The notes: generated by a model not told the origin, from the letters alone. 24,647 bases of DNA from DATFKA01 sp042095835 (GCA_042095835.1 JBELML010000096.1:1-24647); one strand, 5' to 3'. Shown: positions 6,201 through 13,927, counted from the first letter of the stretch. Made by a program: numbers and translations.

Positions 6201-6788
6201 TTACCAAACATTAGAAACTAGCTTACGGCGATCCTCACCAGCAATATGCATATAAATCAGAGTATTCTGTACCGCTTTATGGCCAAGCACATCCGCAATA
6301 ATATTGATAGGTACTTTATCAAGTGCCAACATAACCCCCATCGAATGGCGTAAACCTCGACTCGTCGCTTTCTTCCCTGTAATATTTGCTGCTTCCATTG
6401 CTTGTTTAATATATTTCTGCCCTGTACGATCGGTAAAGCTCCAAAGCGGTTTCTTACCCGTACTCTTTCCCTTGCGAGACTTTGCAGAATAGGAACTCTC
6501 CAAAGAAGCCAAATAATCTTCTGGTAACTCTATCGCACGATAACGGTCAGCTTTATCGGCTCTCTGCTTCAATGTCCTGAAAATCACCTTTTGCTCGTCG
6601 AATAAAAGACGATCTGGCGACACCTCTAACGCTTCACTAAGACGGCAGCCTGTATAATAAAGCATCAAGCAGTAGGTTTTAGCATCAGGCTTTAGATATT
6701 GTACTGCATGCTTGAACGCTTGCCGTTCATCTCGATTGAGGTACCGTCGTTCCCCTGTAATAGGATCAATTAGTTCAGAAAGCTGCAT
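6201..6788 (-). CDS. Tyrosine recombinase, catalytic domain only
   Basis: About 195 residues from ATG 6788 (a TTG at 6794 is also possible). Catalytic residues of the tyrosine-recombinase family are visible: Arg in YYTGCRLSEAL, Lys in FRTLKQRA, Arg-His in SRGLRHSMGV, His in DVLGHKA and the nucleophile Tyr in NTLIYMH. The first His of the usual HxLRH box is Arg here, a known variant in plasmid-borne recombinases. The N-terminal core-binding domain of XerC/D-type enzymes is missing, so it is short (typical enzymes are about 300 residues). It leads the transcription unit ending in repA. Likely roles are resolving plasmid multimers or site-specific integration/inversion; the 35-bp inverted repeats 2 kb away are one possible substrate. 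Confidence 0.85.
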   Translation of the reverse strand: MQLSELIDPITGERRYLNRDERQAFKHAVQYLKPDAKTYCLMLYYTGCRLSEALEVSPDRLLFDEQKVIFRTLKQRADKADRYRAIELPEDYLASLESSYSAKSRKGKSTGKKPLWSFTDRTGQKYIKQAMEAANITGKKATSRGLRHSMGVMLALDKVPINIIADVLGHKAVQNTLIYMHIAGEDRRKLVSNVW

Positions 6789-6895
6789 AGTCAATTAAGT
6801 TCGTATTTATCATACATAATACGAACAATTTTGAAAAAGACCAAGCTGAAAAGGGTCATTTATTGGAAAAAATGGCTGGAAATAGGGGAGGGGGG

Positions 6896-6922
6896 TTCGC
6901 CTTCTGTACAACGGAAAGCGAA
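6896..6922. promoter_or_regulatory. Operator-like dyad upstream of the PemK-like gene
   Basis: An inner dyad TTCTGTACAACGGAA (6902-6916) sits inside outer arms TTCGC/GCGAA. The inner motif recurs as TTCTGTAGAACAGAA at 7512-7526 upstream of the DUF2188-TIR pair. A second small hairpin (GCCAT/ATGGC, 6961-6973 region) directly abuts the toxin start codon and could hide it. Confidence 0.45.
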
Positions 6923-6973
6923 ATTACAATCGTGTGGCTTGCTCGTTGCTACTACTGTGTGCCATAACATGGC

Positions 6974-7390
6974 ATGGATGACGCATATATAAAAGACTTT
7001 GACGGATGGCATCCTGTCAAAAAACAGATAGAACAGGATGGTAAAATCCCAACCATACGACAAAGGGAAATATGGTGGGGTTCTATTGGTATTAATATCG
7101 GGGTTGAACAAGATGGGAAAAACAGGCTTTACGAACGCCCTGTATTGGTTGTGCGTAAATTCAACCATCGGCATTTCATAGGAATACCTCTGACGACACA
7201 GTTAAAAGATTTTCCATTCAGACATACGGTTTACTACCGAAACAAGGAAGAGGGGCGAGTTAGAGAAGGCCAAGCATTACTGTCGCAAATGCGATCCTAC
7301 GATGCAATGCGATTAACCAGATATGTAGCAAAGCTCGGAACCACGCAGTTCAACTCTCTTATGAAAGATTTACATGAAATGCTGAAATAA
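6974..7390 (+). CDS. PemK/MazF-like protein (type II toxin family)
   Basis: A 138-residue protein with the PemK/MazF fold pattern: RQREIWWGSIGINIG (about residues 33-47) gives the GEIWW-like first strand, then ERPVLVVRKFN, FIGIPLTTQ with the conserved S/T after the strand, and a later GQALLSQMRSYDAMRLTRYV strand-helix region. MazF toxins are ribosome-independent mRNA endonucleases. The first 30 residues are an extension before the core domain. No cognate antitoxin gene is evident: upstream to the recombinase there is only a 31-codon frame unlike MazE, and downstream comes a terminator. It may be a solitary toxin, use a distant antitoxin, or be controlled by RNA. Start ATG 6974 has no good ribosome site. 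Confidence 0.8.
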   Translation: MDDAYIKDFDGWHPVKKQIEQDGKIPTIRQREIWWGSIGINIGVEQDGKNRLYERPVLVVRKFNHRHFIGIPLTTQLKDFPFRHTVYYRNKEEGRVREGQALLSQMRSYDAMRLTRYVAKLGTTQFNSLMKDLHEMLK

Positions 7391-7416
7391 AAAAGCTCCT
7401 TTGAATCGGAGCTTTT
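7391..7416 (+). terminator. Rho-independent terminator after the PemK-like gene
   Basis: AAAAGCTCC and GGAGCTTTT form a 9-bp stem with an 8-nt loop directly after the stop codon. The flanking A and T runs allow function on both strands. Confidence 0.8.
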
Positions 7417-7504
7417 CAGTCACCAGAAGGTGACAATGTGCCATCAAGGGCAAGTTATAAATCTATTATACTGCATCTGATTCAATATTGCAAGATAGCG
7501 TGTT

Positions 7505-7533
7505 GTTCTACTTCTGTAGAACAGAAAACGAAC
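7505..7533. promoter_or_regulatory. Operator-like dyad upstream of the DUF2188-TIR pair
   Basis: GTTC (7505-7508) and GAAC (7530-7533) flank the inner palindrome TTCTGTAGAACAGAA (7512-7526). A second pairing GTTCTAC/GTAGAAC is also possible. GAAC-N7-GAAC at 7519-7533 fits the alphaproteobacterial LexA box, but one such match is expected by chance in a window this size. The inner palindrome is shared with 6902-6916. The rest of the 266-bp gap 7391-7656 holds nothing else I can name. Confidence 0.45.
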
Positions 7534-7656
7534 TAGCGCACTTACTCAAAATTTCTTCCGTATTCACTAAAAAATGGTCTTTTCCCAGATGATGGAACTT
7601 TGCGGGAGATTAAACTGTTTTGTTTTAAGTAGGATAAATATTAAAACTATTTCAAC

Positions 7657-7890
7657 ATGAAATTAAAAAAATACCACATCACCAAAACCCAAAGCGGCTG
7701 GCAAGGCAAAGCTCAAGGAGGGGAACGCGCTTCCAAAACTGCGCCAACCAAAAAAGAGATTATCGACCAAATGCGGGATATGGCCAAACGTCAAGGTGGC
7801 GTTTCACTCATCATTCATAAAGAAGACGGCACAATTCAGGAAGAGCGGACTTACCCGCGTTCCGCAGACCCTAGAACCAGTAAAGGATAA
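7657..7890 (+). CDS. DUF2188 domain protein
   Basis: A 77-residue protein with the DUF2188 pattern: a YHITKTQSGWQGKAQGGERA beta hairpin, a central helix (KKEIIDQMRDMAKRQGG) and the signature LIIHKEDGTIQEERTYP near residues 51-67. DUF2188 is a small domain of unknown activity. The stop is only 4 bp before the TIR-protein start, whose ribosome site overlaps its last codons, so the two are co-translated. The pairing suggests a two-gene unit in which this protein accompanies the TIR effector; no such system is established to my knowledge. Confidence 0.85.
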   Translation: MKLKKYHITKTQSGWQGKAQGGERASKTAPTKKEIIDQMRDMAKRQGGVSLIIHKEDGTIQEERTYPRSADPRTSKG

Positions 7891-7894
7891 GATT

Positions 7895-8617
7895 ATGCCA
7901 AGATGTACAGCACCGGTGAATGGTCACCGAACAGCGAGTGGAGCGGCAAACTGTCCTGCTTGTAGAGGGCGTTATAGAGGTTACGGCTCTTACGATTATA
8001 CCCCATCTTACTCATACAGTTCTTCGTCACAAAATAGTGGGAGAAGTACTGGTGGTTCCGGTCGCGGACGATCCGGACGGACAAGGAAAGCGAGTTGGTC
8101 CCCTGCGGGTTCTACAGTATACTACACCCCCTATGAAATACAGACGCTCACGCCGATTCGTGAAAATATCGTTGAGCGAGTTTCTATCCCTGACATTAAA
8201 GACGTATTCCTATGCCATGCGTGGGATGATCGGAAAGGCGCAGCCAAAGAGTTGTGTGATCATCTGGAGTCGAACGGTGTATCCGTCTGGTTTAGCGAAA
8301 AAGACATCCTTCTCGGTCAACCCTTTCTTCGTGAGATTGATAAAGGATTGGCAAAATCGAGAGTTGGGATTGTTCTGGTTACTCCATCATTTCTCAAACG
8401 TGTTCAAAATGCCGGTGTTGCAGACAAAGAACTTTCTGCATTGCTTGCTCGCGATCTTCTCATCCCGATTATACATGATACGACCTATGATGCTCTTCGG
8501 AATGTAAGTCCATTACTTGGTTCCCGGAACGGTTTAGACACATCAGAAGATCCAATGGAACGCGTAGCTGTAAGGCTCGCTGATCTCGTCAAGGTTGAAG
8601 AGGACGTATGTAATTAG
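7895..8617 (+). CDS. TIR-domain protein with N-terminal zinc-binding motif
   Basis: 240 residues from ATG 7895, preceded by AAAGGAT at about 8 nt; an in-frame ATG at 7796 overlaps the DUF2188 gene and is unlikely. Residues 4-23 (C4, H11, C20, C23 in CTAPVNGHR and CPAC) form a probable zinc site. A low-complexity Ser/Gly/Tyr/Arg linker (about 26-75) follows. Residues 101-225 are a TIR domain: IKDVFLCHAWDDRKGAAKEL, GVSVWFSEKDILLGQPFL and VGIVLVTPSFL, with E179 in ADKEL at the position of the catalytic glutamate of TIR NADases. It probably degrades NAD or makes a signal from it during phage or plasmid defence. No SIR2/ThsA partner is adjacent, so it is not classical Thoeris. Confidence 0.87.
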   Translation: MPRCTAPVNGHRTASGAANCPACRGRYRGYGSYDYTPSYSYSSSSQNSGRSTGGSGRGRSGRTRKASWSPAGSTVYYTPYEIQTLTPIRENIVERVSIPDIKDVFLCHAWDDRKGAAKELCDHLESNGVSVWFSEKDILLGQPFLREIDKGLAKSRVGIVLVTPSFLKRVQNAGVADKELSALLARDLLIPIIHDTTYDALRNVSPLLGSRNGLDTSEDPMERVAVRLADLVKVEEDVCN

Positions 8618-8658
8618 ATTTTTTGAGACTTCTATTCACCTTTTTGGGTTCCTATGAC

Positions 8659-9132
8659 CTAATTTAAATTATTAAACGGAATAATTTTGGCTAAGTCATC
8701 TTCAACATCGAGTCCATATCCTCCTGCTATTTCAGCAATACACCTACCATATTTATCTCGTAATTTAAATAACTCCCTTTCAAGAATGGAAGTTTGAATA
8801 ACATTATCAAACTGAAGAAAAACCTGACTTCCCACATTATCTATAAACTTCCTCGCAGCTTCTCTCATTTTCCTAAGCTGCTTCCCCAATGGTGAGTTAA
8901 TGTTACTTAGTTTATTCATATTATCTGTAAGTTCTTGTCTGATCGTTTGAATTGACTGAACACAGTGACCGGCATTTTCCATTTCTGCTGGACTATAAAG
9001 CACTCTTCTATCCTCCAAAAATGTAATTACATCTTGAGCAATCGTTATATCATAAGTAGGTGGATTCCATTGGATTCCAAAAATAGGCGTACTAAAGCCT
9101 GTTATGTGCCTAACTATTTTTTTGTGCTTCAT
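8659..9132 (-). CDS. DUF6650-like protein downstream of the restriction-modification gene
   Basis: A 157-residue protein. The N-terminus RHITGFSTPIFGIQWNPP, followed by FLEDRRVLYSP, resembles DUF6650 proteins as I remember them. A central helical region carries HCVQSIQTIRQELTDNMNKL and LRKMREAARKFIDN, and the C-terminus is FKLRDKYGRCIAEIAGGYGL. It starts 26 bp after the stop of the restriction-modification gene on the same strand and is convergent with the TIR gene. Function is unknown; the operon position suggests a defence accessory. The family name is from recall and is less certain than the gene itself. Confidence 0.6.
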   Translation of the reverse strand: MKHKKIVRHITGFSTPIFGIQWNPPTYDITIAQDVITFLEDRRVLYSPAEMENAGHCVQSIQTIRQELTDNMNKLSNINSPLGKQLRKMREAARKFIDNVGSQVFLQFDNVIQTSILERELFKLRDKYGRCIAEIAGGYGLDVEDDLAKIIPFNNLN

Positions 9133-9158
9133 CTTTATTTCAGGATTTACAAGTTAAA

Positions 9159-12100
9159 TTAAAATTCCCGCACCTCATCAATCTCCTTCATTAACCTGTC
9201 CGTCTCTATCAGGACTGTGATGATCTTCATATAATGCTTCACATCATTATAATCTAAAGTTCGGCCTTTGCGGTCTTTGAGCCATTTTTGTGCCGGTTGG
9301 TAACCTCCGATGTAGAAGTCCCAGGCGAGCTGTGGCACTCCTTCGAAATAGACATCCTTATTGATATAGACACGCTGTGAGTCTGGATCATAAGATTTCT
9401 TGCCGATCTTATCAATGGTGAGATCATCGCCACCATCGAGGCGGATGGAACTTCTACCTAATAAGGGTGATTCCATCAAATGCAATCCACGCAATTGCCG
9501 ACCTAACCCCACAAGTTGCCAGAAAATCTGCTGATCATCTGGATAGGGAATGCGAGGAAAATCAATCTTTAGAAACTCTTTGTATTTCTCCCGGTAGTTA
9601 GGAGAATGTAGCACAGCATAGATATAATCCAGAAGATCGAGCGGGGTAAAGGTGCCTTCTTCCTCAGCCTCTGGCATCTCATGATCCGGAACGAAACGCA
9701 AAGACAGCTTATCAGCAATCTCTGCAACCATTTTAGGATCTAGGTTAGGCTTACGCTCCACATCCTGATCAATACTAAGCTGAGTGGTTTCAGGATAGAG
9801 GTACAAAGGAAAAACCATCCCTCCTCCTCTATAATAAAGATTAAAGTCTGTAATAACATTCGTAGTGAAAATGAGGTTCCATTGCATAGAACCAACGACT
9901 TGTCCCTGTCTTCCAATAACTAAATTAAAGTTCTCATCCTCGGTTATAAGATGATCCATCACATTACCTCTTGGCATACAGTGGAAACCTTTGGATTTAC
10001 CCGTATAATATGTCCAACGAGTATCAAAAGGGCGGTATGATATTGGCACTAATTTACCGTTCCCTTTTTTAACATCTTCTTGTGCAAGATGTACTTTCCA
10101 ATCTCTTACATCCTTACCCAGAGAATACTTAGACCTCGCTTCCTCTGGATCGACTTCAACAAACTCAGCAATCCTTTTCTGTATGACGTTGACATCATGA
10201 GCAATCGTAAAAGAATCACGAGCAGTAACAATGCCAACACTATTCATTTTGAATAAGGTTTGTGGTCCAAAACCTTTCATATAGGCTTCTTCCGTAGCAT
10301 AATCTTTTGGCACGAAGAAAAAGAATGGAGACTTATTTTCTAACGAAATCCAATTGATTGTCTTCAGATTATTATCAAAAAGGAATTGATATTTATTTTC
10401 TCTACTACCCCAAAGATCACAGTAATTTACTTGAGCTGTTTTTTGTGCTGACTTTTCTGAAAATTTTATTGCAATTATTATGCTTACTCCTTGCTGAATA
10501 TCAAAAACATTGCTATCTGCCGAACCATCAGGGGCTACTTCCTTCTTTTTTGCATTACCATGCAGATCAATGATATAAATCTTTGAAAAGGTTTTTAAAA
10601 GATGCCAACGCATTCCCCTAAAAGTAGGGTTATCCAAATAGCTATGGTTCGTAATAAACCCTAGAATACCCTCTCCATTCTTCTCGATATAACTTTCTGC
10701 TAATCGGATAAATTTAACATAGTCGTCATTGATCCATTTAGAATTGCGCTCTTTTAGCTTTTCTTTGCCCCCTGGCTCTTTTTTATAAGCCTCCATTTCC
10801 GACATAATCCAATCCCCTTTGTTGGATGATTCGCCGCTATAAGGCGGATTCCCGATCACGCACATGATGGGCATATCTCGCTTAATGTAATTTGCCTGGT
10901 TACTCTCCTCACTAAGCCAACGAGCAAAAAGAGTTCCGGTGTCCGGGTGCGCTTCCTCCAGACTGTTGGTGAGAAAAACATTAAAGCGACGCTGCGGATC
11001 GGCTCCCATTTCACGAAGGACTAGATCCAGCTTTAAATGCGCCATGGCATAGGATGCCATCAGTATTTCAAAGCCGTGGATGCGGGGGAGGAGGTCTTTA
11101 TCAACATAGCCCTTCCAGAGAGCAGGCATATTCTCAAAATGGCTATAAATCTGCTGCAGGACACGTGCCAGGAAGGTGCCAGTACCGGTAGCAGGATCAA
11201 GCACCTGTACGCGATGTACATTCAACTTCATACGCTTTTTATTATCCGCATAGCGTTTATCCGTTCCTTGCCCCGCCACCTCAATCTCAGTGCGGCTGGT
11301 ATCGGCCAAACCGTCAGCCAAGCCAAACTCTGTTTTCAGCACTTCATCAACGGCACGAACAATAAAATCAACGACCGGCTCCGGCGTGTACCACACGCCC
11401 CGGCTCTTACGCAGGGCGCTATCATACTCGGCCAGAAAATCTTCATAGAAGTGGACGATTGGATCGTTGCGCTGGGTCACCTTGCCATAATCCTCCAATA
11501 TCTCGCGCACATTGCAGGCTTTGAACAGCTCTACCAAGTCATCCACAATCCATTGCAAGCGGGTATCGAGATTGAGGGCACCGATCTGGCCAAAGAGCTG
11601 ACGCAAAAAAGGGTTGGTGCGTGGAAGAAGCTCTGCTGCTTCCATCCGACTGAAGGTTTGTAAAGTAGGGTCATGCAGGCGAGCCGCAAAGAGGCCATAA
11701 GTGATCGTTTGCGCATACATATCGGCGAACTGCTTCTCCTCCATGTCATGCATCAAAATATTCTGAAAGGCTTCAAACTGGTTACGTAGATCTCCTCCAC
11801 CATCTTCTTCGTCCTGGAGGGCATTGAAGATGACTGTCTGGATCATGCGGGCTTTGGCCGCCATCATTTCCGCCAGCTTGCGCGAGGAAGTGATAGTCTG
11901 GCCATGATATTGGCAGAAATTCTGTAAGAGATTCTGTAGATGTTGGTGCTGATCAGCATGTACGATCAATGAGCTGCCATTAGGCTCAGCCAGCGTTACT
12001 ATTTCGACCAGCTCTTCCTCCCGGTAGAACCGGAACTCCAGATAATCAGTCAGGATGAAGTTATAGCCCAGGCCACCATTAAAGTATTTTTTAACCTGAG

Positions 12101-12350
12101 CCTTTGTTTCCTTCTTATCAAGAATGCCAGGAATAACATCTTTCGCCTCGATATAACCGAGCGGGATCTCTCCTTTTGTGAGGATATAGTCCGGGGCACC
12201 GCATTTGACGCGCTTTGGCTCATTCGTAACCGTGACGCTGTTATCAGCGCTCTCTAATAAACGCTGAAGTGAAGCACGATAGCTATGCTCGGTTGCAGCA
12301 CCGGAAAAATAGAGTTTTTCAACTTCCTGGAGATAGTTTGATATGGTCAT
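9159..12350 (-). CDS. Single-chain restriction-modification enzyme (type IIG / type ISP-like N6-adenine methylase with nuclease)
   Basis: A 1063-residue protein. Near the N-terminus, GAPDYIL (D54) and GYIEAK (E68, K70) form a PD-(D/E)xK nuclease site. A helical linker follows. The methylase core has RGVWYTPEPVVDFI (about 318-330), the AdoMet-binding motif VLDPATGTGTF (about 383-393) and the catalytic NPPYSG (501-506), typical of N6-adenine methylases. The C-terminal 500 residues (including the YRPFDTRWTYYTG segment) match the target-recognition part of type ISP-like enzymes. No helicase Walker motif is visible between nuclease and methylase, unlike true type ISP enzymes of about 1600 residues, so it should cut near its site without translocation. 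It is preceded by a KilA-N gene and followed by the DUF6650-like gene. Confidence 0.9.
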   Translation of the reverse strand: MTISNYLQEVEKLYFSGAATEHSYRASLQRLLESADNSVTVTNEPKRVKCGAPDYILTKGEIPLGYIEAKDVIPGILDKKETKAQVKKYFNGGLGYNFILTDYLEFRFYREEELVEIVTLAEPNGSSLIVHADQHQHLQNLLQNFCQYHGQTITSSRKLAEMMAAKARMIQTVIFNALQDEEDGGGDLRNQFEAFQNILMHDMEEKQFADMYAQTITYGLFAARLHDPTLQTFSRMEAAELLPRTNPFLRQLFGQIGALNLDTRLQWIVDDLVELFKACNVREILEDYGKVTQRNDPIVHFYEDFLAEYDSALRKSRGVWYTPEPVVDFIVRAVDEVLKTEFGLADGLADTSRTEIEVAGQGTDKRYADNKKRMKLNVHRVQVLDPATGTGTFLARVLQQIYSHFENMPALWKGYVDKDLLPRIHGFEILMASYAMAHLKLDLVLREMGADPQRRFNVFLTNSLEEAHPDTGTLFARWLSEESNQANYIKRDMPIMCVIGNPPYSGESSNKGDWIMSEMEAYKKEPGGKEKLKERNSKWINDDYVKFIRLAESYIEKNGEGILGFITNHSYLDNPTFRGMRWHLLKTFSKIYIIDLHGNAKKKEVAPDGSADSNVFDIQQGVSIIIAIKFSEKSAQKTAQVNYCDLWGSRENKYQFLFDNNLKTINWISLENKSPFFFFVPKDYATEEAYMKGFGPQTLFKMNSVGIVTARDSFTIAHDVNVIQKRIAEFVEVDPEEARSKYSLGKDVRDWKVHLAQEDVKKGNGKLVPISYRPFDTRWTYYTGKSKGFHCMPRGNVMDHLITEDENFNLVIGRQGQVVGSMQWNLIFTTNVITDFNLYYRGGGMVFPLYLYPETTQLSIDQDVERKPNLDPKMVAEIADKLSLRFVPDHEMPEAEEEGTFTPLDLLDYIYAVLHSPNYREKYKEFLKIDFPRIPYPDDQQIFWQLVGLGRQLRGLHLMESPLLGRSSIRLDGGDDLTIDKIGKKSYDPDSQRVYINKDVYFEGVPQLAWDFYIGGYQPAQKWLKDRKGRTLDYNDVKHYMKIITVLIETDRLMKEIDEVREF

Positions 12351-12423
12351 AGGGTATGATTTAGGTTTACGGGGATTTAGTAAATAAAAATTTCATTCAA
12401 TTGAGCCAGCGATTGATATTGAT

Positions 12424-13143
12424 TTAACGATCCTTCGCCTTAATCACCTCCTGCAAAACATCCTCATGATAGGTGCGCACCTTACCAAACCGTTCATCAT
12501 GTGCGGTGCCAGTGGGGATCTCTTTCTCTCGGCTTAGAGACGTGGCGGTCTTGCCCCAGGCTTTAGCCTGGTGGAGAGGGCAGGGAATTTTGTGTAAGCT
12601 GCAATATCCGGCGATCGTGTAATAATGATCATCGACGCTCACAATTTTTGCCTCCAGCTCGTCGAGGCGGTCGCTGATGGTATCAACATCCTCGCGGATC
12701 TCGAAATTAAAGTTTTGTTGCTGCTCGAGTTGCTCGACGATCAACCGCAGGCCTTTGATAATGCCGGACGGGCTATATTCCCGAATTTCAGTTTTACCGG
12801 TGGTCAGAAGTTCTTGAATCCGATCATAAACCCATAGTTCAAAAGCCGGGCTTAGCCAGGCGGCAAATTTCAAGGCGAGTTTTTCATCCATCCAGGTTCC
12901 CTGGAGGCCATCAGAGGCGTCGCCGCCTTTGATGACGCGCAGCACTTCCTTAGCGATATTCACATCTGAATATCGCTCCTCCAGGAGCTGGATATATTCT
13001 TTGGTTTCTTTCAGGCGTAGGAAATTCCCGACCGGCTTACCAAAAGGTTTGGCCATTTGCGTGGCATTCACCATCTTATTGCCATCAGCAAACTCAAAGC
13101 TGATATTCTGGCCGTCATAATCAAATTTTGTGATATCACTCAT
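12424..13143 (-). CDS. KilA-N domain protein
   Basis: A 239-residue protein. Residues 8-115 fit the KilA-N domain: ISFEFADGNKMVNATQMAKP, then FLRLKETKEYIQLL, GTWMDEKLALKFAAWLSPAF and ELWVYDRIQELL. KilA-N domains bind DNA in phage and poxvirus proteins. A glutamine-rich coiled coil (about 130-170) follows, and the C-terminus (HYYTIAGYCSLHKIPCPL to KVRTYHEDVLQEVI) resembles the small domain often joined to KilA-N in phage proteins. It lies 73 bp upstream of the restriction-modification gene on the same strand, so it may regulate it, in place of a classical C protein. That role is inferred from position. Confidence 0.87.
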   Translation of the reverse strand: MSDITKFDYDGQNISFEFADGNKMVNATQMAKPFGKPVGNFLRLKETKEYIQLLEERYSDVNIAKEVLRVIKGGDASDGLQGTWMDEKLALKFAAWLSPAFELWVYDRIQELLTTGKTEIREYSPSGIIKGLRLIVEQLEQQQNFNFEIREDVDTISDRLDELEAKIVSVDDHYYTIAGYCSLHKIPCPLHQAKAWGKTATSLSREKEIPTGTAHDERFGKVRTYHEDVLQEVIKAKDR

Positions 13144-13200
13144 GGGTTAAAAATAGCGATTCTCTGGTAAATAACCTGCGATAGAAACTATTTAAGAGCT

Positions 13201-13257
13201 AAAAAAGCCGAAAGCCGTAAGGGCTCCTTTTAATAGGAACAACCCTTACGGCTTTTC
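13201..13257. terminator. Strong terminator between the 112-residue gene and the KilA-N gene
   Basis: AAAGCCGTAAGGG (13211-13223) and its complement (13243-13255) form a 13-bp stem; the loop contains a nested TCCT/AGGA pair. On the minus strand it is followed by CGGCTTTTTT, ending transcription from the gene at 13259-13597 before the KilA-N start. Confidence 0.8.
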
Positions 13258-13258
13258 A

Positions 13259-13597
13259 TTAATGAGAGGCAATTTTATATTGCCCGTTTTTGAATACAAA
13301 TTTCGCCCCCTCGAGATCTCCATCATGCTCTCCCGCATGGACATAAACCTCTACCCTGAACTGATGTCCTGGATGGACACGGTAATGGAAGTGAAATTCT
13401 ATTTCACTTCCCTCTGTAACGAGGGCTTCACCTTCCTGATCCACATGACCGGCACTGCCGTTTTCGTGAACTTCGGTGAACGTAATCAATACCTCCTCCG
13501 CTCCCTTTGGGAACTTTAGGAGACGGGCAAAACCCCGTACTTTTTCGCCTTTTGAGGCAACTGTAATGAGCACCCCGTTTTTTACTGTTTGTGGCAT
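13259..13597 (-). CDS. Hypothetical beta-rich protein
   Basis: A 112-residue protein from ATG 13597 with no clear ribosome site. It alternates short strands rich in His, Glu and Val (EVLITFTEVHENGSAGHV, EIEFHFHYRVHPGHQFRVEV, YVHAGEHDGDLEGAKFVFKN), suggesting a beta sandwich; the many histidines and acidic residues could bind metal. I do not recognise the family. It has its own terminator, and its roughly 330-bp upstream region has an inverted repeat (GTACAGG/CCTGTAC, 13612-13663 region) and the structured segment at 13746-13851. It is probably an independent transcription unit between ardC and the defence operon. Confidence 0.6.
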   Translation of the reverse strand: MPQTVKNGVLITVASKGEKVRGFARLLKFPKGAEEVLITFTEVHENGSAGHVDQEGEALVTEGSEIEFHFHYRVHPGHQFRVEVYVHAGEHDGDLEGAKFVFKNGQYKIASH

Positions 13598-13745
13598 AAT
13601 CTGTTTTTAAGTACAGGAGGTAATAAACTCGAATAAATAGAGGCTTATTAAATCAACCTGTACGTGGTGAAAAAAATGAGCTTCTATCGTAGCAGATCAC
13701 CCCGATTAGGTCATGTTACGATTAGATGACAATCCGATCTATTAA

Positions 13746-13851
13746 GGATGAGCGCGGCCAATAACCACAGAAGAACCGCGCAGGTTTTTCTGTCAGAGAC
13801 TCCAGTATTTCTGCCGCTTTTGCCCGCCCACCGGGCGGGCCGCGTGCATCC
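13746..13851. ncRNA. Multi-stem structured segment with mutually exclusive pairings
   Basis: Outer stem GGATG-CGCGGCC (13746-13759) pairs with GGCCGCG-CATCC (13838-13851) around a 2x2 internal loop. Inside lie an 8-bp hairpin GCCCGCCC/GGGCGGGC (13822-13840, sharing bases with the outer stem) and ACAGAAGAACC/GGTTTTTCTGT (13767-13793, one mismatch). A local hairpin GCGCGG/CCGCGC (13752-13781) competes with both the outer stem and the last one. It lies between the ardC terminator and the gene at 13259-13597, so it could be that gene's leader on the minus strand. The active strand is not certain. Confidence 0.45.
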
Positions 13852-13878
13852 GGCTACACCTTGTTAGGTAGAACCCAC

Positions 13879-13908
13879 AAAAAAGCCCCTCCAGCATGGG
13901 AGAGGCTT
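13879..13908 (-). terminator. Terminator of ardC
   Basis: On the minus strand, AAGCCTCTCCC and GGAGGGGCTT pair to form the stem, followed by TTTTTT. It begins 20 bp after the ardC stop. Confidence 0.8.
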
Positions 13909-13927
13909 ATCAGATGGCACGATCTGT

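Noticed and set aside
7519..7533. LexA (SOS) box GAAC-N7-GAAC
   Set aside because: An eight-base pattern is expected about once in a window this size, and the related dyad at 6902 does not keep it. Kept only as a remark in the dyad entries.
7796..7894. N-terminal extension of the TIR protein from an ATG at 7796
   Set aside because: It overlaps the DUF2188 coding region in another frame and lacks a ribosome site, whereas ATG 7895 has one and begins the recognisable zinc motif.
7796..8507. Second long plus-strand frame (7920-8507) inside the TIR gene
   Set aside because: Shadow frame of the TIR gene; the TIR frame has clear domain motifs and this one has none.
11037..11663. 208-codon plus-strand frame opposite the restriction-modification gene
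   Set aside because: It lies antisense to the conserved methylase core and has no recognisable domain.
13861..13867. Integron attC core site (GTTAGGT, matching GTTRRRY)
   Set aside because: No complementary RYYYAAC partner lies at the distance attC sites need, and there is no integron integrase or cassette array.
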